The notes under the pieces were generated by a model, which searched no databases, had not been told where the DNA came from, and saw only the letters and a program-made list of their open reading frames with translations. This document shows, one piece after another, positions 7,585-16,030 of a stretch of DNA of 22,111 bases (its first letter is position 1; each line of letters begins with the position of its first letter). The stretch covers positions 1-22,111 of the forward strand of contig DCJC01000085.1 in the NCBI GenBank assembly GCA_002317355.1, given 5' to 3'. The position numbers and the translations under genes were made by a program. The stretch comes from Prevotellaceae bacterium UBA1710 (GTDB lineage Bacteria; Bacteroidota; Bacteroidia; Bacteroidales; Bacteroidaceae).

Positions 7585-8226
7585 ATGTATAGAATATTAA
7601 GCATATTATTTATCCTAATGATTGGCAGCATGAGTCTTTTTGCTCAGACTGACAGAGCCCATATCCGTAAGGGTAATAAACTGTTCCGTTCTGGAACTGT
7701 TGAGGCTGCTGAGGTGGAGTATAGTAAAGCTCTTACCAAGAAGGATAATAATCCGCAGGCTCTCTATAACCTTGCATGCGCTTATATGCAGCAGAACAAG
7801 GACTCGCTTGCTACTACATTTTTTGAAAAGGCGGCTAATCTTGAGACTTCTAAGTACAGAAAGTCTATGGCATATCACAATATCGGTGTAATCTGCCAAA
7901 GACATCAGATGTATTCTGAGGCTATCAATGCTTATAAGCAGTCTTTGAGATTGAATCCAAGTGATGATGAGACAAGATATAATCTTGTGCTCTGTAAGCG
8001 TCAGCAGAAGAATCAACCTCAGCAGAACAAGCAGAAGCAGCAACAGCAGAAAAAGGAGCAGCAGAAGCAAGAGCAGAAGAAAGAACAGCAGCCTAAGGAT
8101 CAAATGAGCAAGGACAATGCTGAACAGCTTCTTCAGGCAGCAATGCAGGAAGAGAAAAATACTCAACGTAAGTTGCAGAAGGCTAAGTCACAGCCACAAA
8201 GAAAGAACATCGAGAAAAACTGGTAA
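7585..8226 (+). CDS. batC: BatC, TPR protein with a Gln/Lys-rich tail
   Basis: A 213-residue protein with a signal peptide (residues 1-20, SMSLFAQ) and TPR repeats over about 23-135, including NPQALYNLACAYMQQNKDS and KSMAYHNIGVICQRHQMYSE. TPRs act as protein-protein docking surfaces. Residues 139-173 are a low-complexity block made almost only of Gln, Lys and Glu. A short charged C-terminus (about 174-213) follows. BatC proteins of Bacteroidetes are short TPR proteins between batB and batD, which matches the position here. The tail is probably disordered and may mediate loose contacts or sit on the surface of the complex. The CAG/AAG-rich coding strand gives a leucine-rich antisense frame that is an artefact. 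Confidence 0.9.
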   Translation: MYRILSILFILMIGSMSLFAQTDRAHIRKGNKLFRSGTVEAAEVEYSKALTKKDNNPQALYNLACAYMQQNKDSLATTFFEKAANLETSKYRKSMAYHNIGVICQRHQMYSEAINAYKQSLRLNPSDDETRYNLVLCKRQQKNQPQQNKQKQQQQKKEQQKQEQKKEQQPKDQMSKDNAEQLLQAAMQEEKNTQRKLQKAKSQPQRKNIEKNW

Positions 8227-8233
8227 TAGGGGA

Positions 8234-8250
8234 TGAGGTGTTTCGCCTCA
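8234..8250 (+). other. Small hairpin between batC and the batD-batE gene
   Basis: A 7-bp stem with a UUU loop: tgaggtg (8234-8240) pairs with cgcctca (8244-8250), including one G-U pair. It has no T-tract, so it is not a terminator. It lies 19 bp before the GTG start of the next gene and could modulate mRNA stability or translation. That role is speculative. Confidence 0.35.
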
Positions 8251-8268
8251 AGAAATTAGATATATTTA

Positions 8269-10872
8269 GTGAAAAGATTTTCTACCATAATATTATTCTT
8301 GTCAGTCATCATTCCGATGATTGCTCAGATACGTGTAAGTGCTCCACAGCATGTAGCTGTTGATGAGCAGTTCCGCTTGCAGTACACTATGTCCACAACG
8401 GATGTAAAGGGATTCCGTGTTGGTGGTATTCCTGATGCCTTTGAGGTATTGATGGGACCAAGTACTAGTACTCAGCAGAGCTATCAGATGATAAACGGTC
8501 ATTCGTCACAGTCATGTTCTGTGACCTATACCTATATTCTTGTAGCTGTTAAGAATGGTACTTATAGCATTAGTGGTGCTCGTGCTACTGTTGATGGAAA
8601 AACTGTAACTTCACCATCTGTAAAGATTACGGTATCAGGTAAAGCTCGTTCGCAGCAGGGAGGTATGCAGCAACAGCAAGGAGCTCAGGTGCGTCCTTCT
8701 GGTTCACATATTTCTGGAAATGATCTTTTCATTAAGGTAAGTGCCAATAAGACTCGTGTTCATGAACAGGAGCCTATTCTTCTTACCTATAAGGTTTATA
8801 CTCAGGTTGAGCTTACTCAGTTGAATGGTAAGATGCCAGACCTTACAGGTTTCCACTCACAGGAAGTCCCACTTCCACAGCAGAAGTCATTCCATTTGGA
8901 GACAGTAAACGGTCGGCCTTACCGTTGTGTGACATGGAGCCAGTACATGATGTATCCACAGATGACCGGTAAACTTGAGATTCCAACTATTACCTTCAAG
9001 GGCGTTGTCGTTCAGGAGAACCGTAATGTGGATCCATTTGAGGCATTCTTTAATGGTGGTAGTGGATATGTTGAGGTCAAGAAGGATATTATAGCACCTG
9101 GTATGACCATTCAGGTAGATCCGCTTCCTCAGAAACCTGCTGATTTCTCAGGAGGTGTGGGTAAGTTTACTATTAGTGCTTCTCTTGATCATGAAAAGGT
9201 GAAGGCTGGTGATCCTGTAAAAGTGCGTATCGTTGTTGGTGGTAATGGTAACCTTAAGCTTATCAAACAGCCACAACTTCAGGTGCCAACAGACTTTGAC
9301 AAGTATGATGCGAAGGTAACTGACAAGACCAAGCTTACTGCTGCTGGTCTTACTGGTAATATGATTTATGATGTTCTTATCGTGCCAAGAAATCAGGGAA
9401 AATACCAGTTGCAGCCTATTGAACTCACATATTTTGATACTTCGGCTAATAAATATAAGACTATCCGTACTTCTCCAATGATACTTGAAGTGGAGAAAGG
9501 TAATGGAAAGGGTGGGGAAGTTGCCGACTATTCTCAGCCTTTAGATAAGGATATTCATTTCATCCATGAAGGTGCTCCTGAGATGGTTAATACCAATGAC
9601 TATTTCTTCGGTAGTACACTCTATACTATTCTTAATGCACTTGTCGTTGTCATCTTCCTTGTGCTTCTTATTGTATTCCGTAAGCAGGCTATGGAGATGG
9701 CGAACATTGATGCTATGAGAGGTAAGAAGGCTAATAAGGTTGCTGGTAAGAAACTCAAGCTTGCTGCAAAACTCATGGCTGAAGGTAAGTCTTCAGCATT
9801 CTATGATGAGGTGCTTAGAGCACTTTGGGGATATGTTTCTGACAAACTGTCAATGCCTGCTTCTGAACTCTCTCGTGAGAATATTGCAGAAAAACTTGCT
9901 TCTCGCAATGCAAGTCAGTCAGATATTGATACATTCCTTGAGGCTCTTGATGAATGTGAGTTTGAACGTTATGCTCCAGGTGATGCTGCAGGTAATATGC
10001 AGAAGACATACGATAAGGCTGTTTCTGCCATTACAAATATTGAGGAAGGAATGAAGAAAAAGAAAAAAACAGCTACAGAGGCTCTGAGCGTTTTGTTAGT
10101 TCTGATGCTTATCTTGACAGGTAGTAATACTGTGATGGCTCAGGAGACAAATGACAAACCTGAATCTGCTGAGTCGGCTCAATCTTTGAAGTTGAAGGCA
10201 GATGCAGCATATTCTAAGGGTATGTATCAGGAGTCTATTGCTGACTATGAAGCTGCCTTGAAGATGGGAAAGAGTGCAAATCTTTACTATAATCTTGGTA
10301 ATGCCTACTATCGTACTGAGAATATTACACGTGCTGTGATCAATTATGAGAAAGCTCTCATTCTCGCTCCTGGTGATGCAGATATTCTTCACAATTTGGA
10401 GATAGCTCGTGCAAAGACAATTGATAATATTCAACCTCATGAGAAGATATTCTTCAAGGTTTGGATTGAGAACTTCAAGACATCTTTAGGTGTAGATGCT
10501 TGGGCAACAATTGCTCTAATCTCTCTTATCGTTGCTCTTCTCCTTTTCCTTGTCTATCTTTTTGCAAAGCAGATGGCTGTAAGAAAGGCTGCATTCTATG
10601 CAAGTGTAGTACTTGTCTTTGTCTTCATTGTGGGTAATATCTTTGCTTCAGATCTGAAGAAATTAGCAACAAATCCATCTTGCGCAATTATAACTTCTCC
10701 TGCTGTTACTGCAAAGAAGACTCCTACTAGTGGTGCTAATGATGTGTGTGTCTTGCACGAAGGAACAAGAGTCGATATTCTTGATAATTCTCTGAAAGGA
10801 TGGCTTGAGATACGTATTGCCGATGGCAGGGAAGGATGGATAGAAGATAAGTCCGTGGAACTAATACGATGA
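8269..10872 (+). CDS. batD: BatD-BatE fusion protein (GTG start)
   Basis: An 867-residue frame that carries two Bat proteins. The BatD part (1-about 594) has a signal peptide (ending MIAQ), repeated beta-rich extracytoplasmic domains, a membrane helix (about 450-470) and a cytoplasmic helical domain with FYDEVLRALWGYVSDKLSMP. The BatE part begins at Met595: a Lys run, then a signal-like hydrophobic stretch ending TVMAQ. TPR repeats follow (YYNLGNAYYRTENITRA, NYEKALILAPGDADIL), then two helices (WATIALISLIVALLLFLVYL and AAFYASVVLVFVFIVGNIFA) and a C-terminal SH3-like domain ending GREGWIEDKSVELIR. In Bacteroides, batD and batE are separate genes. GTG 8269 is the start, because the next Met is inside the signal peptide. 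ATG 10051, preceded by gaggaagga, could allow separate BatE translation. The stop overlaps the PAP2 start by 4 bp. Confidence 0.88.
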   Translation: MKRFSTIILFLSVIIPMIAQIRVSAPQHVAVDEQFRLQYTMSTTDVKGFRVGGIPDAFEVLMGPSTSTQQSYQMINGHSSQSCSVTYTYILVAVKNGTYSISGARATVDGKTVTSPSVKITVSGKARSQQGGMQQQQGAQVRPSGSHISGNDLFIKVSANKTRVHEQEPILLTYKVYTQVELTQLNGKMPDLTGFHSQEVPLPQQKSFHLETVNGRPYRCVTWSQYMMYPQMTGKLEIPTITFKGVVVQENRNVDPFEAFFNGGSGYVEVKKDIIAPGMTIQVDPLPQKPADFSGGVGKFTISASLDHEKVKAGDPVKVRIVVGGNGNLKLIKQPQLQVPTDFDKYDAKVTDKTKLTAAGLTGNMIYDVLIVPRNQGKYQLQPIELTYFDTSANKYKTIRTSPMILEVEKGNGKGGEVADYSQPLDKDIHFIHEGAPEMVNTNDYFFGSTLYTILNALVVVIFLVLLIVFRKQAMEMANIDAMRGKKANKVAGKKLKLAAKLMAEGKSSAFYDEVLRALWGYVSDKLSMPASELSRENIAEKLASRNASQSDIDTFLEALDECEFERYAPGDAAGNMQKTYDKAVSAITNIEEGMKKKKKTATEALSVLLVLMLILTGSNTVMAQETNDKPESAESAQSLKLKADAAYSKGMYQESIADYEAALKMGKSANLYYNLGNAYYRTENITRAVINYEKALILAPGDADILHNLEIARAKTIDNIQPHEKIFFKVWIENFKTSLGVDAWATIALISLIVALLLFLVYLFAKQMAVRKAAFYASVVLVFVFIVGNIFASDLKKLATNPSCAIITSPAVTAKKTPTSGANDVCVLHEGTRVDILDNSLKGWLEIRIADGREGWIEDKSVELIR

Positions 10873-11543
10873 GTATGGATATGTTCTTCCTTGAGTTACT
10901 AAATGGAAGTAACTCTCTGTTTATAGATCGCTTTGCGGTTGCATTCACCACAGGTTATACATGGATTCCACTCTATGTGTCGCTTGCGGTGCTTGTCATT
11001 AAGAACAATAAGACGATGGGACAGATATTGCTTATCTTTGCATGTGTCTTTTTCGGTGTCCTTGCTTCTGGCTTACTCGCGGATTATATCATTAAGCCAC
11101 ATTTCATGCGTCTTCGTCCATGTTATGATCCTGCTGTAAAACATCTTGTACATACAATAGCTGGATATCATGCTAATGGATATAGTTTCTTCTCTTCTCA
11201 TGCAGCTAATACAATGATGCTTTCTGTATTCGTGACATTGCTTGTAAGAGGAAAAATATTGAGCCCAGTACTTATTTGTTGGTCTTTGGCAAATGCTTGG
11301 ACACGTTTGTATCTTGGTGTTCATTGGTTTACAGATGTGCTTGTGGGACTTGTATGGGGTGCTGTGGTTGGAGTGATAACATACATCCTATATTATAAGC
11401 TTTACTATAAGGTTTCACCTCATGTTAAGTTTATATCTTCTAGATACACCAAGACAGGCTATGATAAGAATGATCTCGATATTAGCCTGAGTGTAATGGC
11501 ATTAACGATAATATACTGTTTTTTCCGTGTTATTTTCGGATAA
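10869..11543 (+). CDS. PAP2-family membrane phosphatase
   Basis: A 224-residue membrane protein with about five or six hydrophobic helices and all three motifs of the PAP2 phosphatase family. The first is KPHFMRLRP (K76, R83, P84). The second is FFSSHAA with His111, which replaces the usual PSGH. The third is TRLYLGVHWFTD (R146, H152, D156). Members remove phosphate from lipid diphosphates such as undecaprenyl diphosphate, phosphatidylglycerol phosphate or lipid A. The substrate cannot be told from sequence here. The active site should face the periplasm. ATG 10869 overlaps the batD-batE stop in an ATGA junction, which implies translational coupling to the bat cluster. A role in envelope lipid recycling would suit that neighbourhood but is only an inference. 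Confidence 0.87.
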   Translation: MSMDMFFLELLNGSNSLFIDRFAVAFTTGYTWIPLYVSLAVLVIKNNKTMGQILLIFACVFFGVLASGLLADYIIKPHFMRLRPCYDPAVKHLVHTIAGYHANGYSFFSSHAANTMMLSVFVTLLVRGKILSPVLICWSLANAWTRLYLGVHWFTDVLVGLVWGAVVGVITYILYYKLYYKVSPHVKFISSRYTKTGYDKNDLDISLSVMALTIIYCFFRVIFG

Positions 11544-11555
11544 GGTGATTTCACC
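11544..11555. other. Short palindrome between the PAP2 gene and queA
   Basis: ggtgatttcacc forms a 5-bp stem with a 2-nt loop, immediately after the PAP2 stop. No T-tract follows on the plus strand, so it is not a terminator. It may be incidental. Confidence 0.3.
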
Positions 11556-11569
11556 AAAAAGAGTTTAGA

Positions 11570-12814
11570 ATGACTAATCCAAAGAATATACAAATAATAG
11601 ACTATAACTATCCGCTGCCTGATGAGAGAATTGCGAAGTTTCCTAAGGCTGAGCGCGATAGTAGTAAACTCCTTATTTATAATAAAGGAGAGATTAGTGA
11701 TGATACTTTCGTCAACATCCCAGAATATTTGCCTAAGGGTGAGATGATGGTATTCAATAACACCCGTGTCATTCAGGCTCGAATCTTTTTCCATAAAATA
11801 ACAGGTGCGCTAATAGAGGTGTTCCTTCTTGAACCTGCACAGCCAACAGATTACGAACTAATGTTCCAAACTCGTGGAAAGTGTTCATGGGTATGCATGG
11901 TTGGTAATCTTAAGAAATGGAAGGAAGGAAAACTCGTTCGTGAGATAACCGTTGGTGGTAAGACTGTTAATCTTAGCGTTGAGAGAAAACAGGAAGTTCA
12001 TACTGGTCATTGGATTGACTTTGAATGGGATGATGAATCTGTTTCTTTTGCAGAGATAATTGACGCTTGCGGTGAATTGCCAATACCTCCATATCTTAAT
12101 CGTAAGACAGAGGAAAGTGATAAGACGACTTATCAAACTGTCTATTCTAAGATTAAAGGCTCAGTTGCAGCTCCTACAGCAGGACTTCATTTCACTGACC
12201 GTGTGCTGGCAGATCTTGATGCTCATGGAATAGAACGCGAGGAACTTACTCTTCATGTTGGTGCAGGAACCTTCAAACCAGTAAAAGCAGAGTTCATAGA
12301 AGGACATGAGATGCATACTGAGTTCGTGTCTGTAAGGAAGCATACTATTGAGCGACTTCTTGCTCATGAAGGTGGTTGTATTGCCGTGGGCACAACAAGT
12401 GTACGCACGCTGGAGAGTTTGTATTATATGGGTGTGAAACTCATTCTTAATGCGGAATGCAATGAGGATCAGTTGCATGTGAATCAGTGGGACCCGTATG
12501 AAGGTGAAGTTGCTGAGGCTGCAAAGACTATATCATCTGTAGAATCACTCAGGGCTTTGCTTGCATGGTATGAAAAGAATGATGTGAGTGTGCTTCATAG
12601 TAGTACCCAGATAATCATTGCTCCAGGTTATAGCTATCATATAGTTAAGGCGCTGGTAACAAATTTCCATCAGCCTCAATCTACATTGTTGTTACTTGTG
12701 AGTGCTCTCATAGGTGAAGATTGGCACAAGGTGTATGATTATGCTCTTGGTCATGATTTCAGATTCCTGTCGTATGGTGACAGTTCTCTATTAATTCCAA
12801 ATCGTTGTAACTAA
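11570..12814 (+). CDS. queA: S-adenosylmethionine:tRNA ribosyltransferase-isomerase QueA
   Basis: A 414-residue cytoplasmic enzyme that transfers and isomerises the ribosyl group of S-adenosylmethionine onto 7-aminomethyl-7-deazaguanine in tRNA, giving epoxyqueuosine. The family blocks are present: YPLPDERIAKFPKAERDSSKLL at the N-terminus, VFNNTRVIQARIFF, GELPIPPYLNR, VAAPTAGLHFTD, HVGAGTFKPVK, VGTTSVRTLESL and TNFHQPQSTLLLLVSALIG. It is longer than the roughly 340-360 residues of many QueA proteins. The extra length appears to lie around residues 285-345 (MGVKLILNAECNEDQLH and following), a region that differs among Bacteroidetes members. The stop overlaps the next start by one base (TAATG), so the two genes are translationally coupled. 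No other queuosine gene is in the window. Confidence 0.95.
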   Translation: MTNPKNIQIIDYNYPLPDERIAKFPKAERDSSKLLIYNKGEISDDTFVNIPEYLPKGEMMVFNNTRVIQARIFFHKITGALIEVFLLEPAQPTDYELMFQTRGKCSWVCMVGNLKKWKEGKLVREITVGGKTVNLSVERKQEVHTGHWIDFEWDDESVSFAEIIDACGELPIPPYLNRKTEESDKTTYQTVYSKIKGSVAAPTAGLHFTDRVLADLDAHGIEREELTLHVGAGTFKPVKAEFIEGHEMHTEFVSVRKHTIERLLAHEGGCIAVGTTSVRTLESLYYMGVKLILNAECNEDQLHVNQWDPYEGEVAEAAKTISSVESLRALLAWYEKNDVSVLHSSTQIIIAPGYSYHIVKALVTNFHQPQSTLLLLVSALIGEDWHKVYDYALGHDFRFLSYGDSSLLIPNRCN

Positions 12815-14028
12815 TGAAAATCGGAGATAAAGTAAGATTCCTCTCATCAACAGGAGGTGGTAAGATAGCTGGCTTCCAGAAGGGAAATATTGTTCTTGTG
12901 GAAGATGAAGATGGATTCCAGATACCAACGATGGCATCTGAGGTCGTTGTCATTGCTGAAGGTGGCGATGACTATACAATGTTCAAGACATCTTCTTTTC
13001 AGGGAAAGAATGGGGAAGAGGCAAAAAAGCATGAGTCTGGCCGCTCAGTTCGCTCAATAATGAACGAGTATGATGATGAAGATGATATTTCAGCCTCAAT
13101 CGTAGATGATGATCCTTCACTTGGTGAAATCACATTCCGTGCTCCTGTTGAGGAACGTAAAGGTGGTGATCGTCTTAGCGCATATATTGCTTTCGTTCCT
13201 GTTGATGCTTCAATGATTACCAACACTCGTTTCGAGGTGTATTTGGTCAATGACTGTAACTATTACTTCCGTTATACCATTCTTCAGGCAGAAGGCTCTG
13301 CATGGAGTTTGAGAGCTGAAGGTGAAGTTGAGCCAAACACAAAACTCTTCATTGAAGAAATAGGCCGTGAGGATCTTGAGGATATTCAGCATCTTGGTAT
13401 TCAGATGGTAGCTTTCAAGAAGGAGAAATCATTTGTTATCAAGCCTACAATTGATGTACAGTTGAGGGTGGATGGAGTGAAATTCTATAAGCTTCATACA
13501 TTCCAACCTAACGACTATTTCGAGCAGAATGCACTTCTCTATACTATTATCGAGAATGATAAGGCTGCTCGTCCATTGGTTGTTGATGCAAAAGCCCTTA
13601 AGCGTGAAATGTATGCAGATGCCCAGCCTTCACAGGTGTCTGGCGAAGGTGAACTCAACAAAGAGCGTATAGATAACTATGTGCGTCGTTATGAGAAACC
13701 TGGGCAGAAGAAAGGAAATCCTTTCGTACAGAAGCAGAATGATAAGGATGCTCCTCTGGTAATAGACCTTCATGCAGATGCTTTACTTGAAACCACTCAG
13801 GGTATGTCAAGTGCAGATATCCTGCAGTATCAGCTCGATACATTCAAAAAGACGCTTGATTCAAACAAGAAGGAACGTGGCAAGAAGATAGTGTTTATCC
13901 ATGGTAAGGGTGAGGGAGTACTTCGTCGTGCTCTTATTCATGAATTGACATACAGGTATAAGAATCTACGATATCAGGATGCGTCATTCCAGGAATATGG
14001 ATATGGGGCAACTCAAGTCACAATGTAA
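12814..14028 (+). CDS. DUF2027 and C-terminal Smr domain protein
   Basis: A 404-residue protein of the DUF2027/Smr type found in Bacteroidetes. The N-terminus (MKIGDKVRFLSSTGGGKIAGF) looks like a small beta-barrel similar to that in MutS2-like proteins. An acidic linker follows (about 70-115, YDDEDDISAS), then the DUF2027 beta-rich core (about 120-270). The C-terminal Smr domain carries DLH (D318-H320) and HGKGEGVLRRAL (363-374), the two conserved Smr motifs. Smr domains cut or bind branched DNA or, in some proteins, mRNA on colliding ribosomes. It lacks the MutS ATPase part entirely. Its role here is unknown. The location after queA with a 1-bp overlap, and before nadE with a 12-bp gap, says little about function beyond co-expression. 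Confidence 0.87.
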   Translation: MKIGDKVRFLSSTGGGKIAGFQKGNIVLVEDEDGFQIPTMASEVVVIAEGGDDYTMFKTSSFQGKNGEEAKKHESGRSVRSIMNEYDDEDDISASIVDDDPSLGEITFRAPVEERKGGDRLSAYIAFVPVDASMITNTRFEVYLVNDCNYYFRYTILQAEGSAWSLRAEGEVEPNTKLFIEEIGREDLEDIQHLGIQMVAFKKEKSFVIKPTIDVQLRVDGVKFYKLHTFQPNDYFEQNALLYTIIENDKAARPLVVDAKALKREMYADAQPSQVSGEGELNKERIDNYVRRYEKPGQKKGNPFVQKQNDKDAPLVIDLHADALLETTQGMSSADILQYQLDTFKKTLDSNKKERGKKIVFIHGKGEGVLRRALIHELTYRYKNLRYQDASFQEYGYGATQVTM

Positions 14029-14040
14029 ACGGAATAAGGT

Positions 14041-16005
14041 ATGAAGAATTTTGGTTTTATTAAGGTGGCTTCTGCCATCCCAAGTGTGAAGGTTGGTGAT
14101 GTGACCTATAACCTTCAGCAGACTGAACTCATGATTGCCCAGGCAGAAGGCAAGGGTGTTGAGATAATTGTTTTCCCAGAACTCTCGCTTACTGGTTACA
14201 CATGTCAGGATCTCTTCCGTCAGCAGCTTCTTATTGATGCTGCCGAGCAGGCTGTGATGATGCTTCTTGACTTCACTCGTCAGCTTGATATCATTGTAAT
14301 TGTAGGTTTGCCTGTAATGGCAGGAAACATACTTCTTAATTGTGCTGCTGTTATTCAGAAGGGTGATCTTCTTGGCCTTATCCCAAAGACTTATCTGCCA
14401 AACTATTCTGAGTTCTATGAGAAGCGTTGGTTCGCTTCTTCTCAGGATTTGAATCCAACAGATGTACTCTTTGCCGGAAGCACAATCCGAATAAGCTCAC
14501 AGCCAACGGTTTTCCGTACTTATACAGGTGCAACATTTGGTGTTGAACTTTGTGAGGATGTGTGGGCTCCAGAACCACCAAGCACACGACTTGCACTTTC
14601 TGGCGCTGATATTATCTGCAACCTCTCTGCTTCTGATGAACTCATCGGTAAGCACAATTACCTTTGTTCTTTGCTCTCTCAGCAGAGTGCACGTACAATG
14701 AGTGGATATATTTATAGTAGCAGTGGCTTTGGTGAATCAACCCAAGATGTGGTTTATGGTGGAAATGCTCTTGTCTATGAGAATGGAAAGTGTATAGCGA
14801 AGAGTGAGCGATTCTCATTTGAGCCACAGCTTGTCATCTCTCAGATTGACTATGAGAAACTTCGTGCAGAACGTCGTAATAACACCACATTTATCAATGC
14901 TCAGCGCCCAACATCATTGAGCCACACATTGCCTCAGGTACGCTTCGTTGATTGTCATTCTGTTGAGCCACATGATTTCGTCCTTGAACGTGAGATTGAT
15001 CCAACACCTTTCATTCCTTCTTCAAGTAACATGAAAGCGTCATGTGAGGAAATCTTCAATATTCAGGTTGCAGGACTTGCAAAACGACTCGTTCATACCA
15101 ATTGTAAGACAGTTGTCGTTGGTATAAGTGGCGGACTTGACTCTACACTTGCGCTTCTTGTATGTGTAAAGACATTCGATAAACTCAAGTTCCCTCGTAC
15201 TGGAATCATTGGTGTAACAATGCCTGGTTTCGGTACTACAGATCGCACATACAACAATGCAATCTCTTTGATGCAGCATCTTGGTATTACTATCAAGGAG
15301 ATAAGTATTAAAGATGCTTGTATTCAGCATTTTAAGGATATCGAACACGATATAAATGTGCATGATGTTACTTACGAGAATGGTCAGGCACGTGAAAGAA
15401 CTCAGATTCTTATGGATTTGAGTAATAAACTGGGTGGTATGGTAATCGGTACAGGTGACCTATCTGAATTGGCACTTGGATGGGCTACATACAATGGCGA
15501 CCATATGTCAATGTATGCTGTCAATGTATCAATTCCGAAGACACTCATCAAGTATCTTGTTCATTATGTTGCTGATAATGAGGTTGAAGAAGCTTGCCGT
15601 GAGGTACTTGTTGATATTATTGACACACCGATATCACCAGAGCTTATTCCTGCTGATGAGAATGGAAATATTAAGCAGAAGACGGAAGATCTTGTTGGTC
15701 CATACATCCTTCATGATTTCTTCCTGTATTATGTTCTGCGTCTTGGTTTCCGTCCTGATAAGATCTTTGTGCTTGCCCGTAAGGCATTTGCGCCAGGAAG
15801 TGATTATGTATTTGATGATGCGACTATCGAGAAATGGCTCAAGACATTCCTTCGTCGTTTCTTCAATCAGCAGTTCAAACGCTCATGTCTGCCAGACGGC
15901 CCTAAAGTAGGTAGTGTAAGTTTGTCACCACGAGGTGACTGGCGTATGCCAAGTGACGCATCTTCTGCATTATGGCTCAGCGTAGCGGAAATGCCCAAAT
16001 TGTAA
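14041..16005 (+). CDS. nadE: Glutamine-dependent NAD+ synthetase
   Basis: A 654-residue two-domain enzyme that makes NAD+ from nicotinate adenine dinucleotide, using ammonia from glutamine. The N-terminal nitrilase-type glutaminase domain shows the full catalytic triad: E47 in FPELSLTGYT, K116 in IPKTYLPNY and C171 in GVELCEDVW. The C-terminal synthetase domain has the PP-loop SGGLDST (363-369) and GTGDLSELALGWATYNGDH with the NAD-site residues. Length matches the glutamine-dependent class and not the short ammonia-dependent NadE. ATG 14041 follows the Smr gene by 12 bp. It is the last gene of the long plus-strand run. No convincing terminator follows, and lepA has its own promoter downstream. 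Confidence 0.95.
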   Translation: MKNFGFIKVASAIPSVKVGDVTYNLQQTELMIAQAEGKGVEIIVFPELSLTGYTCQDLFRQQLLIDAAEQAVMMLLDFTRQLDIIVIVGLPVMAGNILLNCAAVIQKGDLLGLIPKTYLPNYSEFYEKRWFASSQDLNPTDVLFAGSTIRISSQPTVFRTYTGATFGVELCEDVWAPEPPSTRLALSGADIICNLSASDELIGKHNYLCSLLSQQSARTMSGYIYSSSGFGESTQDVVYGGNALVYENGKCIAKSERFSFEPQLVISQIDYEKLRAERRNNTTFINAQRPTSLSHTLPQVRFVDCHSVEPHDFVLEREIDPTPFIPSSSNMKASCEEIFNIQVAGLAKRLVHTNCKTVVVGISGGLDSTLALLVCVKTFDKLKFPRTGIIGVTMPGFGTTDRTYNNAISLMQHLGITIKEISIKDACIQHFKDIEHDINVHDVTYENGQARERTQILMDLSNKLGGMVIGTGDLSELALGWATYNGDHMSMYAVNVSIPKTLIKYLVHYVADNEVEEACREVLVDIIDTPISPELIPADENGNIKQKTEDLVGPYILHDFFLYYVLRLGFRPDKIFVLARKAFAPGSDYVFDDATIEKWLKTFLRRFFNQQFKRSCLPDGPKVGSVSLSPRGDWRMPSDASSALWLSVAEMPKL

Positions 16006-16030
16006 AAAAAACTTAAAATTCCGTATTTTC

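Noticed and set aside
7615..8166. 183-residue minus-strand frame with a long leucine run
   Set aside because: It is the antisense of the batC TPR and Gln/Lys-rich tail. CAG/AAG codons read backwards give Leu runs. No promoter or family resemblance supports it.
9740..10054. Shifted-frame ORF whose TGA overlaps ATG 10051
   Set aside because: It looked like a vestigial batD end with an ATGA junction to batE, but the BatD C-terminal motifs are in the main frame right up to residue 594, so the overlap is chance.
10052..10070. A-rich stretch (seven A then C) as a programmed -1 frameshift site
   Set aside because: The heptamer is not in the register needed for slippage in the main frame, and the frame continues unbroken through BatE, so no frameshift is needed.
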